A DNA stretch of 64,000 nt from an uncultured Pelagibacteraceae bacterium (lineage in GTDB: Bacteria; Pseudomonadota; Alphaproteobacteria; Pelagibacterales; Pelagibacteraceae): positions 82,380 to 146,379 of the forward strand of contig CACFXK010000002.1 of NCBI GenBank assembly GCA_902570125.1, written 5' to 3'. A program made the translations under genes and the position numbers. This document shows positions 25,461 through 33,952 of this stretch, piece after piece. How positions within the stretch are numbered: the stretch's first letter is position 1; each line of letters opens with the position of its first letter. The notes below the pieces were generated by a model, which did not search any database, was not told the origin of the DNA, and saw only the letters and a list, made by a program, of their open reading frames with translations.

Positions 25461-25494
25461 ATCTCAGTTCTAGTTTGATAATTAGAGCTGAGAT
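25461..25494. terminator. Bidirectional terminator-like stem-loop between convergent genes
   Basis: ATCTCAGTTCTA at 25461-25472 pairs with TAGAGCTGAGAT at 25483-25494 (12 bp, one G-U pair) around a 10-base loop. It lies between the convergent peroxiredoxin and racemase genes. The flanks are AT-rich but have no long T-run. Confidence 0.6.
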
Positions 25495-25498
25495 TAAA

Positions 25499-26197
25499 TT
25501 AAAATCTTTTATATTTTTTCATAGAAATATTTGCCAACAGAAGGTTCGGATCAACAAATACTTTTGATTGTTTAATTTTCTTAAAAGATTTGTAAGCAAA
25601 TATTGCAATTGGCAGCTCAGTACAGCCTAGAATAATTTTTTTACATTTAATTTTCATTAAGTAACTTACTGCTGGTCTAATTGCTTTTTCTGCTTCTTTA
25701 ATTTTTCCCATTTTAACTAGCTTTATTGATTTATTTACTGAATTTTTTTGTAAACTTTTGTTAGGACTTACTAAATTAAAATTTTTATCAAAATATTTAT
25801 TATAAACTTTAGTACTTAATGTAGCCTCAGTAGATAAAATACCAATCTTAGAGTTTTTTTTACAGTTTTTTGATGTATCTAAGTAAACTTCTTTAGGCAT
25901 ACTAAGTATTGGTATTTTAACTTTTTTTCTTAAATCATCGTACCAATAATGAGCTGTGTTGCATGGCATTACTATGAATTTACAATTATTTTTTTGTAAC
26001 ATTTTACACCCTTCAACAAGTGAATCTAAAACGTTGTAATATTTTTTTAAATTTTCTGGTCGTTTTGGAATGTTAGACTTGTTATATAAAACAAACATTG
26101 GATATTGTTGATCAAGTTTTCCAGCATTTATTTTCGCAAGTTTATTACAAAAATCTAATCCAGCCTGTGTTCCCATTCCTCCAAGAATACCAATCAT
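25499..26197 (-). CDS. Aspartate/glutamate racemase family protein
   Basis: This 232-residue PLP-independent racemase starts MIGILGGMGTQAGLDF and has the two catalytic cysteines in MPCNTAHYW (Cys79) and LGCTELPIA (Cys192). Members racemise aspartate or glutamate or act on related acids. The Lys-rich composition is normal for this genome. It is divergent from the hydrolase gene at 26258 by 60 bases. The precise substrate is unknown. Confidence 0.9.
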   Translation of the reverse strand: MIGILGGMGTQAGLDFCNKLAKINAGKLDQQYPMFVLYNKSNIPKRPENLKKYYNVLDSLVEGCKMLQKNNCKFIVMPCNTAHYWYDDLRKKVKIPILSMPKEVYLDTSKNCKKNSKIGILSTEATLSTKVYNKYFDKNFNLVSPNKSLQKNSVNKSIKLVKMGKIKEAEKAIRPAVSYLMKIKCKKIILGCTELPIAIFAYKSFKKIKQSKVFVDPNLLLANISMKKYKRF

Positions 26198-26257
26198 AAA
26201 TCTACTTTGAATTTTGTTTTAAAAGTTACAATATACAACTATATTTTATAAACAATT

Positions 26258-27010
26258 ATGCAAGATATTTATATTGATGATATTGGTTCAGGATATCCAC
26301 TAGTTTTAGTTCATGGATATCTAGGATCATCAGAAATGTGGAAACTCCAAAAAGATTATCTTCATAAAAAATTTAGAATTATTGCACCAGCCTTACCAGG
26401 ATTTGGTGAAAGCTTTAATGCAAAATCTTTAAATAGTATTAGTTTAATGGCTAAATTCATTATCCAACAAATTGATTTAAAAAATATAGATAAGTTTAAT
26501 TTAATGGGTCACTCTATGGGTGGAATGATAGTACAAGAAATTGCAAATATATCTGGAGATAGAATTAATAAATTGATTTGTTTCGCTACTGGACCTATAG
26601 GTGACATCCCAGGAAGATTTGAACCTATAAATACATCGATAAAAAAGCTGGGTGAGGAAGGAATTAAGGAACAAGTAAAAAGAATACCACCAAAGTGGTT
26701 TGTTGAAGGAGATCTAGCCAAAAATTATTATTTATGTGAAAATGCAGTTAAAAATATATCTGAAGAAACAGCGCGTAACGCCCTAATAGCCATGAGAGAC
26801 TGGAACGGATTAGAAAATTTAAAAAAAATAAAAAACAAAACCTTGATAATTTGGGGAGATAAAGACAAATCTTATAATTTTGAACAAGTCTCAATACTTA
26901 ACAATAATATTCCTGATAGTGATTTAAAAATATTTAATAACTGCTGTCACAATGTACATCTTGAGCAGCCTCAGAAATTTAACCAAGTTGTTGAGGACTT
27001 TCTTATTTAA
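26258..27010 (+). CDS. Alpha/beta-fold hydrolase
   Basis: This 250-residue protein has an oxyanion HGYLGSS near residue 19, the nucleophile GHSMGG (Ser86), an Asp in LIIWGDKDKSY, and a catalytic His in the CCHNVHLEQP segment near the C-terminus. It belongs to the broad esterase/lactonase/carboxylesterase group resembling 3-oxoadipate enol-lactonase-like enzymes. No neighbour fixes the substrate; it stands between the racemase and the betaine transporter. Confidence 0.88.
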   Translation: MQDIYIDDIGSGYPLVLVHGYLGSSEMWKLQKDYLHKKFRIIAPALPGFGESFNAKSLNSISLMAKFIIQQIDLKNIDKFNLMGHSMGGMIVQEIANISGDRINKLICFATGPIGDIPGRFEPINTSIKKLGEEGIKEQVKRIPPKWFVEGDLAKNYYLCENAVKNISEETARNALIAMRDWNGLENLKKIKNKTLIIWGDKDKSYNFEQVSILNNNIPDSDLKIFNNCCHNVHLEQPQKFNQVVEDFLI

Positions 27011-27066
27011 ATAGGCCATTTTAGGCTTTTGCATAGCAGTATTTACATTTTAGCTTATTAGAAATG

Positions 27067-27096
27067 TTGACTCTAAATTTAAAACAAAGTTAGATT
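27067..27096 (+). promoter_or_regulatory. Possible promoter of the betaine transporter operon
   Basis: TTGACT at 27067-27072 is followed 18 bases later by TAGATT at 27091-27096, about 34 bases before the proX start. The -35 is strong and the -10 is weak. Assigned by eye only. Confidence 0.35.
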
Positions 27097-27129
27097 TTAC
27101 TTATATAAAATAACGTAAATGGGGAAAAT

Positions 27130-28092
27130 ATGAATATAATCAAAAAAATTCTTGTGGCTGGAGTAATTTCATTATTTGTACCAGCCTCAAGTTTTGCTGA
27201 AAAAGTAAAAATTGGTGATCCTGGTTGGACGGGTGCAACTGCAATTGCAAATTTACTTGCTGCTGTTGTCATTGACAAAATGGGTGGTGAAGCCGAGTTA
27301 GTTCCAGGAAACAATACTGCAATCTATGGAGCGATTGATAGAAGCAAAGGTGAAATCGAAGTTCACCCTGATATTTGGCTACCAAATCAAGAAGCTTATA
27401 CAAAAGATTTAGTACCAAAAGGAACATTAAAATTAAGCAAAAATCCTTATGAGGGAAATCAAGGCTATTGTGTTTCTCAACAATTTGCAAAAAAAATGAA
27501 TATTACTGCAATAGAAGATTTGGGGAGACCAGAAGTTGTTAAAGCAATGGATAGTGATGGAAATGGAAAAGGTGAGTTTTGGATTGGTGCTGACGGATGG
27601 GCTTCTGCAAATGTAAACCAAGTAAAACTTAGAGACTATAAACTTTACGATGCTGGTATAGAGCCAATAAGAGCTGCTGAGGCTGTAAAAAATGCTAGAG
27701 TTTTAGATTCGATCAAAAAGGGTGAGGGTTACGCATTTTATTGTTATAAACCTCATGCTATTTGGGGAATGGCTGATGTAGTTATGTTGGAAGAACCAAA
27801 GTATGATCCAGCTAAATACAAAATGATTCAACCAAAAGCAGATGCAGATTGGTATCAAAAATCATATGTAGCTTCAAAGGATGCTTTGAAACAAATTCAA
27901 ATCGGATGGGGAACTTCTTTAGAAAGTAAATCACCAGCGATTGTTGAATTTTTTAAAAATTTCCAGATCACAGCAGATGATGTTTCTTGGATGGCATACG
28001 AAGTATCAGTTCAAAAAAGAGACCCAGGAGAAGTTGCAAGAGACTGGATGGCTAAAAATAAATCAACAGTTGATGGTTGGTTAGGTCTTTAA
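27130..28092 (+). CDS. proX: Glycine betaine/proline-type ABC substrate-binding protein (ProX/OpuAC family)
   Basis: This 320-residue periplasmic protein has a signal peptide of about 23 residues ending ASSFA. The OpuAC pattern is clear: IGDPGWTGATAIANLL, VDKMGGEAELVPGN-type start, YGAIDRSKGEIEVHPDIW, then YCYKPHAIW. The Trp-rich box for quaternary ammonium binding is present (GWTG, DIWLP, HAIWG). It serves the ProV/ProW importer encoded next. A stem-loop follows its stop. Glycine betaine or a related osmolyte is the likely ligand. Confidence 0.92.
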   Translation: MNIIKKILVAGVISLFVPASSFAEKVKIGDPGWTGATAIANLLAAVVIDKMGGEAELVPGNNTAIYGAIDRSKGEIEVHPDIWLPNQEAYTKDLVPKGTLKLSKNPYEGNQGYCVSQQFAKKMNITAIEDLGRPEVVKAMDSDGNGKGEFWIGADGWASANVNQVKLRDYKLYDAGIEPIRAAEAVKNARVLDSIKKGEGYAFYCYKPHAIWGMADVVMLEEPKYDPAKYKMIQPKADADWYQKSYVASKDALKQIQIGWGTSLESKSPAIVEFFKNFQITADDVSWMAYEVSVQKRDPGEVARDWMAKNKSTVDGWLGL

Positions 28093-28115
28093 TTTAGTCA
28101 ATTTAAATTTATTTT

Positions 28116-28140
28116 ACCTGGCGACTTATAGTTGCCAGGT
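28116..28140 (+). terminator. Stem-loop between proX and proV
   Basis: ACCTGGCGAC at 28116-28125 pairs with GTTGCCAGGT at 28131-28140 (10 bp, one G-U) around TTATA. It is followed by ATCATTTTC, giving only a short T-run. It probably stabilises the proX message end or attenuates read-through to proV. Confidence 0.7.
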
Positions 28141-28174
28141 ATCATTTTCAATAATATTAAGCTAAAATCCTTTT

Positions 28175-29227
28175 ATGGAAGCTGCTATACAGATCCAAAA
28201 CGTTTGGAAAATATTCGGAAATACATCCAATGATGCATTAGATGCAATACAAAATAAGAAAATTTCAAAACAAGAAGCTTTAGAAAAGTATAACTCAGTA
28301 ATTGGAGTTTCTGATGTTTCGTTTGATGTCAATAAAGGTGAAATCTTTTGTGTTATGGGATTGTCTGGAAGCGGTAAGTCAACACTTGTAAGGCATATTA
28401 ATAGATTATTAGAGCCAACATCTGGAAAAATTTTAATAAACAACCAGGATGTAATGCAATTTAATAAAGAAAATTTACAAGAACTTAGAAATAAAAAAAT
28501 TGGTATGGTTTTTCAAAATTTTGCATTGATGCCCCACAGATCCGTTTTAGATAATATTGCAATGCCTTTAGAAATAAGAGGAGTAAGTAAAAACGATAGG
28601 TTAGATGCAGCAAATAACATCTTAAATATTGTTGAATTACAAGGGTGGGGTAATAAATACGCACATGAATTATCTGGAGGAATGCAACAAAGAGTAGGGT
28701 TGGCAAGAGCATTAGCTGCTGATCCTGAATTTTTACTCATGGATGAGCCTTTTAGTGCACTTGATCCGCTTATAAGACGTCAACTTCAAACTGAGTTTAT
28801 TAAACTTTCAAAACAAATGAAAAAGACAACTGTATTTATAACTCATGATCTTGATGAAGCTGTAAGAGTTGGACATAGAATAGCAATAATGCGAGATGGA
28901 AGAGTAGTTCAAATCGGAACCCCTGAAGAAATAGTTGTAAATCCATCTGATGATTATGTTGCAGATTTTGTAAAAGGAATTTCAAGATTAAAAGTTGTTC
29001 AGGCTAAAACTATTATGCAACCTTTAGAGCAATATAAAAAAAACTTTGGGGAAAATTTAAGTAATAATGAAAAAGTAAATGAAAACGACATATTAAGCAA
29101 ACTTATTGAAACTTCTGTTTCTAAAGATAAACCAATTGTAGTTGTAAATGATCATAATACGGAAGTTGGAATTATTACTCAATCAGACCTATTAAAGGCA
29201 GTTGTTGAAGGAAATGAGAATGAGTAA
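28175..29227 (+). CDS. proV: Glycine betaine/proline-type ABC ATPase (ProV-like, with CBS region)
   Basis: This 350-residue protein has Walker A GLSGSGKST, signature LSGGMQQRVGLARAL and Walker B LLMDEPFSALD. A family-specific N-terminal extension (IQNVWKIFGNTSNDALDAI) and a C-terminal CBS-like region ending GIITQSDLLKAVVEG match ProV/OpuAA. The CBS part senses ionic strength in homologues. It overlaps the permease gene by 8 bases. Confidence 0.94.
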   Translation: MEAAIQIQNVWKIFGNTSNDALDAIQNKKISKQEALEKYNSVIGVSDVSFDVNKGEIFCVMGLSGSGKSTLVRHINRLLEPTSGKILINNQDVMQFNKENLQELRNKKIGMVFQNFALMPHRSVLDNIAMPLEIRGVSKNDRLDAANNILNIVELQGWGNKYAHELSGGMQQRVGLARALAADPEFLLMDEPFSALDPLIRRQLQTEFIKLSKQMKKTTVFITHDLDEAVRVGHRIAIMRDGRVVQIGTPEEIVVNPSDDYVADFVKGISRLKVVQAKTIMQPLEQYKKNFGENLSNNEKVNENDILSKLIETSVSKDKPIVVVNDHNTEVGIITQSDLLKAVVEGNENE

Positions 29228-30722
29228 GGAAATTAAAAATTTATCAAGATCCGAACTTATCAAAAATTTTGTAATTTCAAATCCAGATTATTATATCAAA
29301 GAGTTTAAAAAAATTGGTAGCAAACCATCATACTCTTACTCTTTTAACCTTTTTGCAGCATTGTTTGGACCTGTATGGTTTGGACTAAGAAATGTATGGA
29401 ATTATGCTCTGGCATTTCTAATTGTGGAAACATTTGCTGTTGTTCAAATTGTTAGAGGATTATTTGGTAACATCACTAAAGATGCAGTCGAAAAAATTGA
29501 CAAAATTCAATCAACTATCGATTTTAGATACAAACAATTAGAGGCTGCAAAAGAAAACAACCCAGAAAAAGTCGAAGTCTACGAAAGGGCAATTAAATCA
29601 CTTGAAGAGGCAATGAAAGAATATGTAGTTGATGTTCAGCAAATCGAGGCTTCAGCAATATGGATAACTATTTCAGGGATTTTATTATTAATTTTTGTAA
29701 AATTTATTCAAGGAATATTAGCCAATACTGTTTTAGAAAAAAGATACTCTGAGTGGTTATCAAATAAATCAATAAGTCCTGGCATGAAACCAAAAAATTA
29801 CTTACTTAGTATTGGTTTTACAATAGTGATAATGTTTTTTTCAGTAATACATTATAGTTTCCCAGGTTTCTTCTCAATAATGAATGATTTTCCTACTCAT
29901 CCAGAAATAAGACTTACTTCTATTAAATGGGTAGAAACAATTTTTGATTATGCTGTTATCAAAGGAGACGCAGTATTTACTGCAATTACAATTGGAATAA
30001 GATCTGTTCTTGATTTTTTAGAATTGTTATTTGTAAAAACACCTTGGATTGTGATCATAACTACCATTGTAGTTTTAACTGCTTTATCAGCAGGAATAAG
30101 AACCGCAATATACTCTGCAGGATTTTTAGCTTACATGGGTTTTTTGGGATTTTGGGTTAAAGCAATGACCACACTTGCTTTACTTGGTACAGCTGCAATA
30201 CTAAGTATTGTTATTGGAATACCTTTAGGAATTTATTGTGCGAGACGTCAAAGATTTTATTCAATGATAAGACCAATAATGGATTTTATGCAAACTATGC
30301 CTGCATTTGTATTTATGATTCCAGTCATTGCGTTTTTTGGAACAGGTAAGGTTGCGGCTGTCATCATTACAATGATTTTTGGAGGAACACCTGTTGTTAG
30401 ACTTACAGTCTTAGGCTTAAGAGGCGTTCCTGAAACTATAAGAGAAGCTGCAATAGCTTATGGTGCATCCAAATGGTATTTGTTAAGAAAAGTAGATTTA
30501 CCACTGGCGACACCTTCAATACTTGCTGGTGTAAATCAAACTGTGATGTTAAGTTTAGCAATGGTTGTTGTAGCTTCACTGATCGGAGCAAAAGGTTTAG
30601 GACAAGACGTACTTGAGGCACTTCAATATGCAAATGTTGGGCAAGGAATTTTAGCTGGTATTGCAATATTATTTGTTGCTTTAATATTGGACAGAGTAGT
30701 TCAAGGTAAGAAAAGAGTATAA
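29220..30722 (+). CDS. proW: Glycine betaine/proline-type ABC permease with N-terminal extension (ProW-like)
   Basis: This protein of about 500 residues is longer than typical ProW (about 280-350). Residues 1 to about 180 hold a soluble start, an aromatic segment (FNLFAALFGPVWFGLRNVW) resembling DUF2628-like membrane anchors, a helix pair, and a predicted coiled coil (KIDKIQSTIDFRYKQLEAAKENN). The permease proper begins near residue 230 and contains the coupling loop REAAIAYGASKWYLL and GAKGLGQDVLEAL. I start at ATG 29220; an in-frame ATG at 29214 and TTG at 29202 also exist. It overlaps proV by 8 bases. Confidence 0.9.
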   Translation: MSKEIKNLSRSELIKNFVISNPDYYIKEFKKIGSKPSYSYSFNLFAALFGPVWFGLRNVWNYALAFLIVETFAVVQIVRGLFGNITKDAVEKIDKIQSTIDFRYKQLEAAKENNPEKVEVYERAIKSLEEAMKEYVVDVQQIEASAIWITISGILLLIFVKFIQGILANTVLEKRYSEWLSNKSISPGMKPKNYLLSIGFTIVIMFFSVIHYSFPGFFSIMNDFPTHPEIRLTSIKWVETIFDYAVIKGDAVFTAITIGIRSVLDFLELLFVKTPWIVIITTIVVLTALSAGIRTAIYSAGFLAYMGFLGFWVKAMTTLALLGTAAILSIVIGIPLGIYCARRQRFYSMIRPIMDFMQTMPAFVFMIPVIAFFGTGKVAAVIITMIFGGTPVVRLTVLGLRGVPETIREAAIAYGASKWYLLRKVDLPLATPSILAGVNQTVMLSLAMVVVASLIGAKGLGQDVLEALQYANVGQGILAGIAILFVALILDRVVQGKKRV

Positions 30723-30729
30723 TACCTTA

Positions 30730-31896
30730 ATGAATAAAAATGTATGGTTGCTATTTGCAAGCAATGCATGCGCATTTTCAGTTGCACCTGTAACAGTTTT
30801 TTTAAGTGGAATAATTGGATCTAGCATAAGCCCAATTAAATCTTTGTCGACTTTGCCAATGTCGTTATCAATTGTAGGCACAGCTCTTTTTATAATAGCT
30901 GCTTCCAAAATAATGAGTATCACTGGTAGAAAAAAAGGATTTATACTTTCATCCATCACAACCTCATTGTTTGCTCTACTGGCAGCCTATGCAGTGATGA
31001 AACAAAATTTTATTCTTTATTCATTCTCATGCTTTTCACTTGGATTTGGGATGGCATTTGCTCATCAATATCGTTTTGCTGCAGCTGAAAGTGTAGATAA
31101 AAAACAGGCTCCAAAAGCCATTTCTTTATTACTTTTTGCAGGAATTTTGTCAGCTTTATTAGGTCCTAATCTAGCAAATCTTGGAAAGAATATAATTTCA
31201 GAGGGTTTATATGTCGGCTCTTATCTATGTTTGTCATTATTAACTTTATCATCAATTATTTTTTTAGTTTTTTATAATGAAAAGAAAGTTACTGAGAAAA
31301 AAAAAATTTCAAGAGGAAGATCAATTTTAGAATTAATTTCTCAACCAAGGTTTCTTCAGGCTTTAGTCTCCTCATCTTTTGCTTATGCAGTAATGTCTTT
31401 TTTAATGACCGCTACTCCAATAAGCATGCATATTAATGATAATATGTCTTTAAACAGCACCAGTTTTGTAATTCAATTACATATAATTAGCATGTTCCTG
31501 CCAGCATTAGTTACCGGAAATCTAATTAAAAAATTTGGACACAGCAAAATTATGTATTGTGGTGTATTATTTTTTATAATCACAATATTTCTTAGTTATC
31601 TTGATCAAACAGTTACAAACTATTTATTTTCATTAATATTTTTAGGTCTTGGATGGAATTTTCTATTTATATCAGGTACAAGCTTACTTGTATTAAATTA
31701 TAGAGAAGAAGAAAGGTTTAGAGCTCAAGGTTTTAATGATTTTATAGTTTTTTCAATTCAAGCTACTGCAAGTTTAACAGCTGGTGTTGTTTTAAGTTAT
31801 ACTAGCTGGAAAACAATGAATATGCTTTGCATACCATTTTTAATTATAATTATTTTTACAACACTAAGAGCAGATAGATTATCAAGAAAAGTTTAA
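30730..31896 (+). CDS. Major facilitator superfamily transporter
   Basis: This 388-residue membrane protein has about twelve hydrophobic segments. MFS features include the cytoplasmic loop after helix 2 with SITGRKKGF (standing in for the usual GxxxDRxGRR), and FSLGFGMAFAHQYRFAAAE in the first half. The substrate is not readable. It begins 7 bases after the betaine permease, so it may be co-transcribed and relate to osmolyte export or metabolism. Confidence 0.88.
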   Translation: MNKNVWLLFASNACAFSVAPVTVFLSGIIGSSISPIKSLSTLPMSLSIVGTALFIIAASKIMSITGRKKGFILSSITTSLFALLAAYAVMKQNFILYSFSCFSLGFGMAFAHQYRFAAAESVDKKQAPKAISLLLFAGILSALLGPNLANLGKNIISEGLYVGSYLCLSLLTLSSIIFLVFYNEKKVTEKKKISRGRSILELISQPRFLQALVSSSFAYAVMSFLMTATPISMHINDNMSLNSTSFVIQLHIISMFLPALVTGNLIKKFGHSKIMYCGVLFFIITIFLSYLDQTVTNYLFSLIFLGLGWNFLFISGTSLLVLNYREEERFRAQGFNDFIVFSIQATASLTAGVVLSYTSWKTMNMLCIPFLIIIIFTTLRADRLSRKV

Positions 31897-31969
31897 TTCT
31901 TAAAGGCCGTGTCAACTTGTAACAGATATTGCTTATTGTAAGATTATTTTTAAAGCATATATGCTTTAT

Positions 31970-32413
31970 ATGAAATCACACAACAAATTTTTAATTATCA
32001 CTACCTTTTTATTATCAATACTTTTTGCTAATATCGGTTTAGCTGCAGATGTAACAGTAGAAATGTTAAATAGACTGGATAAACAGTCAAATGTTTTTGA
32101 GCCAAAGATAGTAAGAGTAAACGTTGGAGATACAGTTCTTTGGAAAGCTAAAGACAAAGGTCACAACGTTGAATTTATTAAAAAAGGAGTTCCAGAAGGT
32201 GTTGGTAAATTTAAGTCAAAATTCAATAAGGATGTTGAATACAAATTTGAAGTTCCTGGAATTTACGCATACTGGTGCACACCCCATAAAAATATGGGTA
32301 TGATTGGTTTTGTAGTTGTTGGTGATGATAAATCAAACCTAGAAGCAATAAAAAAACTTAGATTTTCATCAAAATCTAAGAAAATGGCCCCGGATTTAAT
32401 AAATTCACTCTAA
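31970..32413 (+). CDS. Pseudoazurin (periplasmic blue copper protein)
   Basis: This 147-residue protein has a signal peptide ending near FANIGLAAD. The mature cupredoxin shows pseudoazurin features: VEMLNRLD start, VGDTVLWKAKDKGHNVEFI (copper His65), and CTPHKNMGMIGF (Cys103, His106, Met111). It carries electrons in the periplasm, probably to a terminal oxidase or reductase. ATG 31961, three codons earlier, is an alternative start. Its stop overlaps the convergent HAD gene's stop by 4 bases. Confidence 0.93.
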   Translation: MKSHNKFLIITTFLLSILFANIGLAADVTVEMLNRLDKQSNVFEPKIVRVNVGDTVLWKAKDKGHNVEFIKKGVPEGVGKFKSKFNKDVEYKFEVPGIYAYWCTPHKNMGMIGFVVVGDDKSNLEAIKKLRFSSKSKKMAPDLINSL

Positions 32414-33069
32414 TTAAATATTAAATCAGTTTTTAACTTTCTTACTCTAATCAGTGAGTTTTTGAACTTACTATCGGTGTGAAAATCTCCTGGAAAAGCA
32501 ATACATTTAATTTTTGCTTTAACTGCAGATTTTAGGCTAATTTCGGTATCTTCAATTGCAATACATTCATCATATTTTAATTTAAGTTTCTTTAAACAAT
32601 GTTTGTAAATTTCTAATTTTGATTTTGTATTTTTATTCCCAGTGGTATTACCAATATAATTAAAATCTTTCTTCTTAAGATATTTTACTGTGGATAAAAA
32701 AACTGAATCAATATTATTTTTTGTTGTAGATGTAGCAAATCCTATTTTTATTTTGTTTCTCTTACAGTAAGTGATAATATCTAAGACTCCAGGTCTTGGT
32801 TTTATTTTATTTTTTTTTAAATAATTATTAAATATTAATGTTTTTAAATTTCTTATTTTTTTTGCATTAGTAGATGTATTATTTTCTAAACTATATTTCC
32901 TAACTCTTTTCTCTCCGCCTGGTTTTTTTAACATTGATTTATAAATTTTTTTACTCCAGTACCAATTTAATCCTACTTTTTGAAATGCTTGATTAAAACA
33001 ATTTCTTTGTATATCAGAGGTCTCAATAATTGTTCCAATTGAACCAAATAAGACTGCTTTGATTGTCAT
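32410..33069 (-). CDS. HAD-superfamily protein with a degenerate nucleophile motif
   Basis: This 219-residue protein has the HAD core and cap layout. Motif II (GFATST), motif III Lys and motif IV (AIEDTEIS) look intact. Motif I reads VLFGSIGTI where functional enzymes have DxDGT, so both aspartates, including the phosphoaspartate nucleophile, are missing. Normal phosphatase chemistry is therefore not expected unless another residue takes over. It begins at the end of the sugar-type permease gene and closes the ABC operon. It may be a binding or regulatory protein, or a mutase-like relic. Confidence 0.85.
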   Translation of the reverse strand: MTIKAVLFGSIGTIIETSDIQRNCFNQAFQKVGLNWYWSKKIYKSMLKKPGGEKRVRKYSLENNTSTNAKKIRNLKTLIFNNYLKKNKIKPRPGVLDIITYCKRNKIKIGFATSTTKNNIDSVFLSTVKYLKKKDFNYIGNTTGNKNTKSKLEIYKHCLKKLKLKYDECIAIEDTEISLKSAVKAKIKCIAFPGDFHTDSKFKNSLIRVRKLKTDLIFN

Positions 33070-33950
33070 TAGCCTTTAATGGCACCAGCCGTTAATCCAC
33101 TTATAACCTGTCTTTGAAAAAACATTACTAATAGAAATAATGGAGCAGTAGCAGACACAACTGCAGATACAGCCCACATTAAATTTCCTTCATGCTGATT
33201 GGTTCCAAGGTAACTTTGAATTTTGGGAACCATAGTGTGGTTCTCTTGGTTTAACAATAAAGCTGTTACAGTAAAATCATTATAAGCTAACATGAGACTA
33301 AACAATCCAGCTGTGATTACTCCTGGCCACATCACTGGCATTATAATATGTCTAAAGGCTTGGAAGTATGAACAACCATCAATCAAGGCACTTTCATCTA
33401 ATTCTTTAGGCACAGTTTTAAAAAATGAATAAAGGAGCCATAAGGTAAAAGGTTGATTGATTGCAACAAGAACTACAATTGTAGTTGGTAAAATTCCCCA
33501 AATTTGTAATTGAAAAAAAGGGAATAGATAACCTGACACCAATGTTATATGCGGCATTGCTCTAAAAATTAAAGCAATAATTAAAATCCAAAATGCATAA
33601 TTTTTTGTAGATCTGGATAGTGCGTACGCACCTAATGTGCCAAGAAATAATGAAATTGAGACAACACTAATTGTAACTATTACTGTGTTTCTTGAAGCTT
33701 TCCAAAATTCACCTTCAAACCACGCTCCACTATAAGCTTCCTTGGTAAATCTAGCACCAGTCTCAATTAAAGTATTAAAAGCTGTTATTGCATACCACCA
33801 ATCAGCTCTTGAGAAAAAGTCAGCTCTGACTTTAAAGGATCCCCAAAACGTCCAAATAAATGGAAAACATGCAAGTAACAACCATATAACTATAAATATT
33901 GTGTTAAAGGTTTTTAAACTGTTTGATTTTTTATCTAATCCAAAATCCAT
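33069..33950 (-). CDS. Carbohydrate ABC transporter permease (MalG/UgpE-like)
   Basis: This 293-residue inner-membrane protein has about six membrane segments, an N-terminal helix (IFIVIWLLLACFPFIWTFWGS), and the EAA coupling loop DESALIDGCSYFQAFRHIIMPVMWPG. It pairs with the MalF-like permease whose gene lies just upstream (2-base gap). MalG-type permeases import sugars, glycerol phosphates or similar solutes. The ATPase is not in this operon but in the divergent one at 40506. Confidence 0.92.
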   Translation of the reverse strand: MDFGLDKKSNSLKTFNTIFIVIWLLLACFPFIWTFWGSFKVRADFFSRADWWYAITAFNTLIETGARFTKEAYSGAWFEGEFWKASRNTVIVTISVVSISLFLGTLGAYALSRSTKNYAFWILIIALIFRAMPHITLVSGYLFPFFQLQIWGILPTTIVVLVAINQPFTLWLLYSFFKTVPKELDESALIDGCSYFQAFRHIIMPVMWPGVITAGLFSLMLAYNDFTVTALLLNQENHTMVPKIQSYLGTNQHEGNLMWAVSAVVSATAPLFLLVMFFQRQVISGLTAGAIKG

Positions 33951-33952
33951 AA

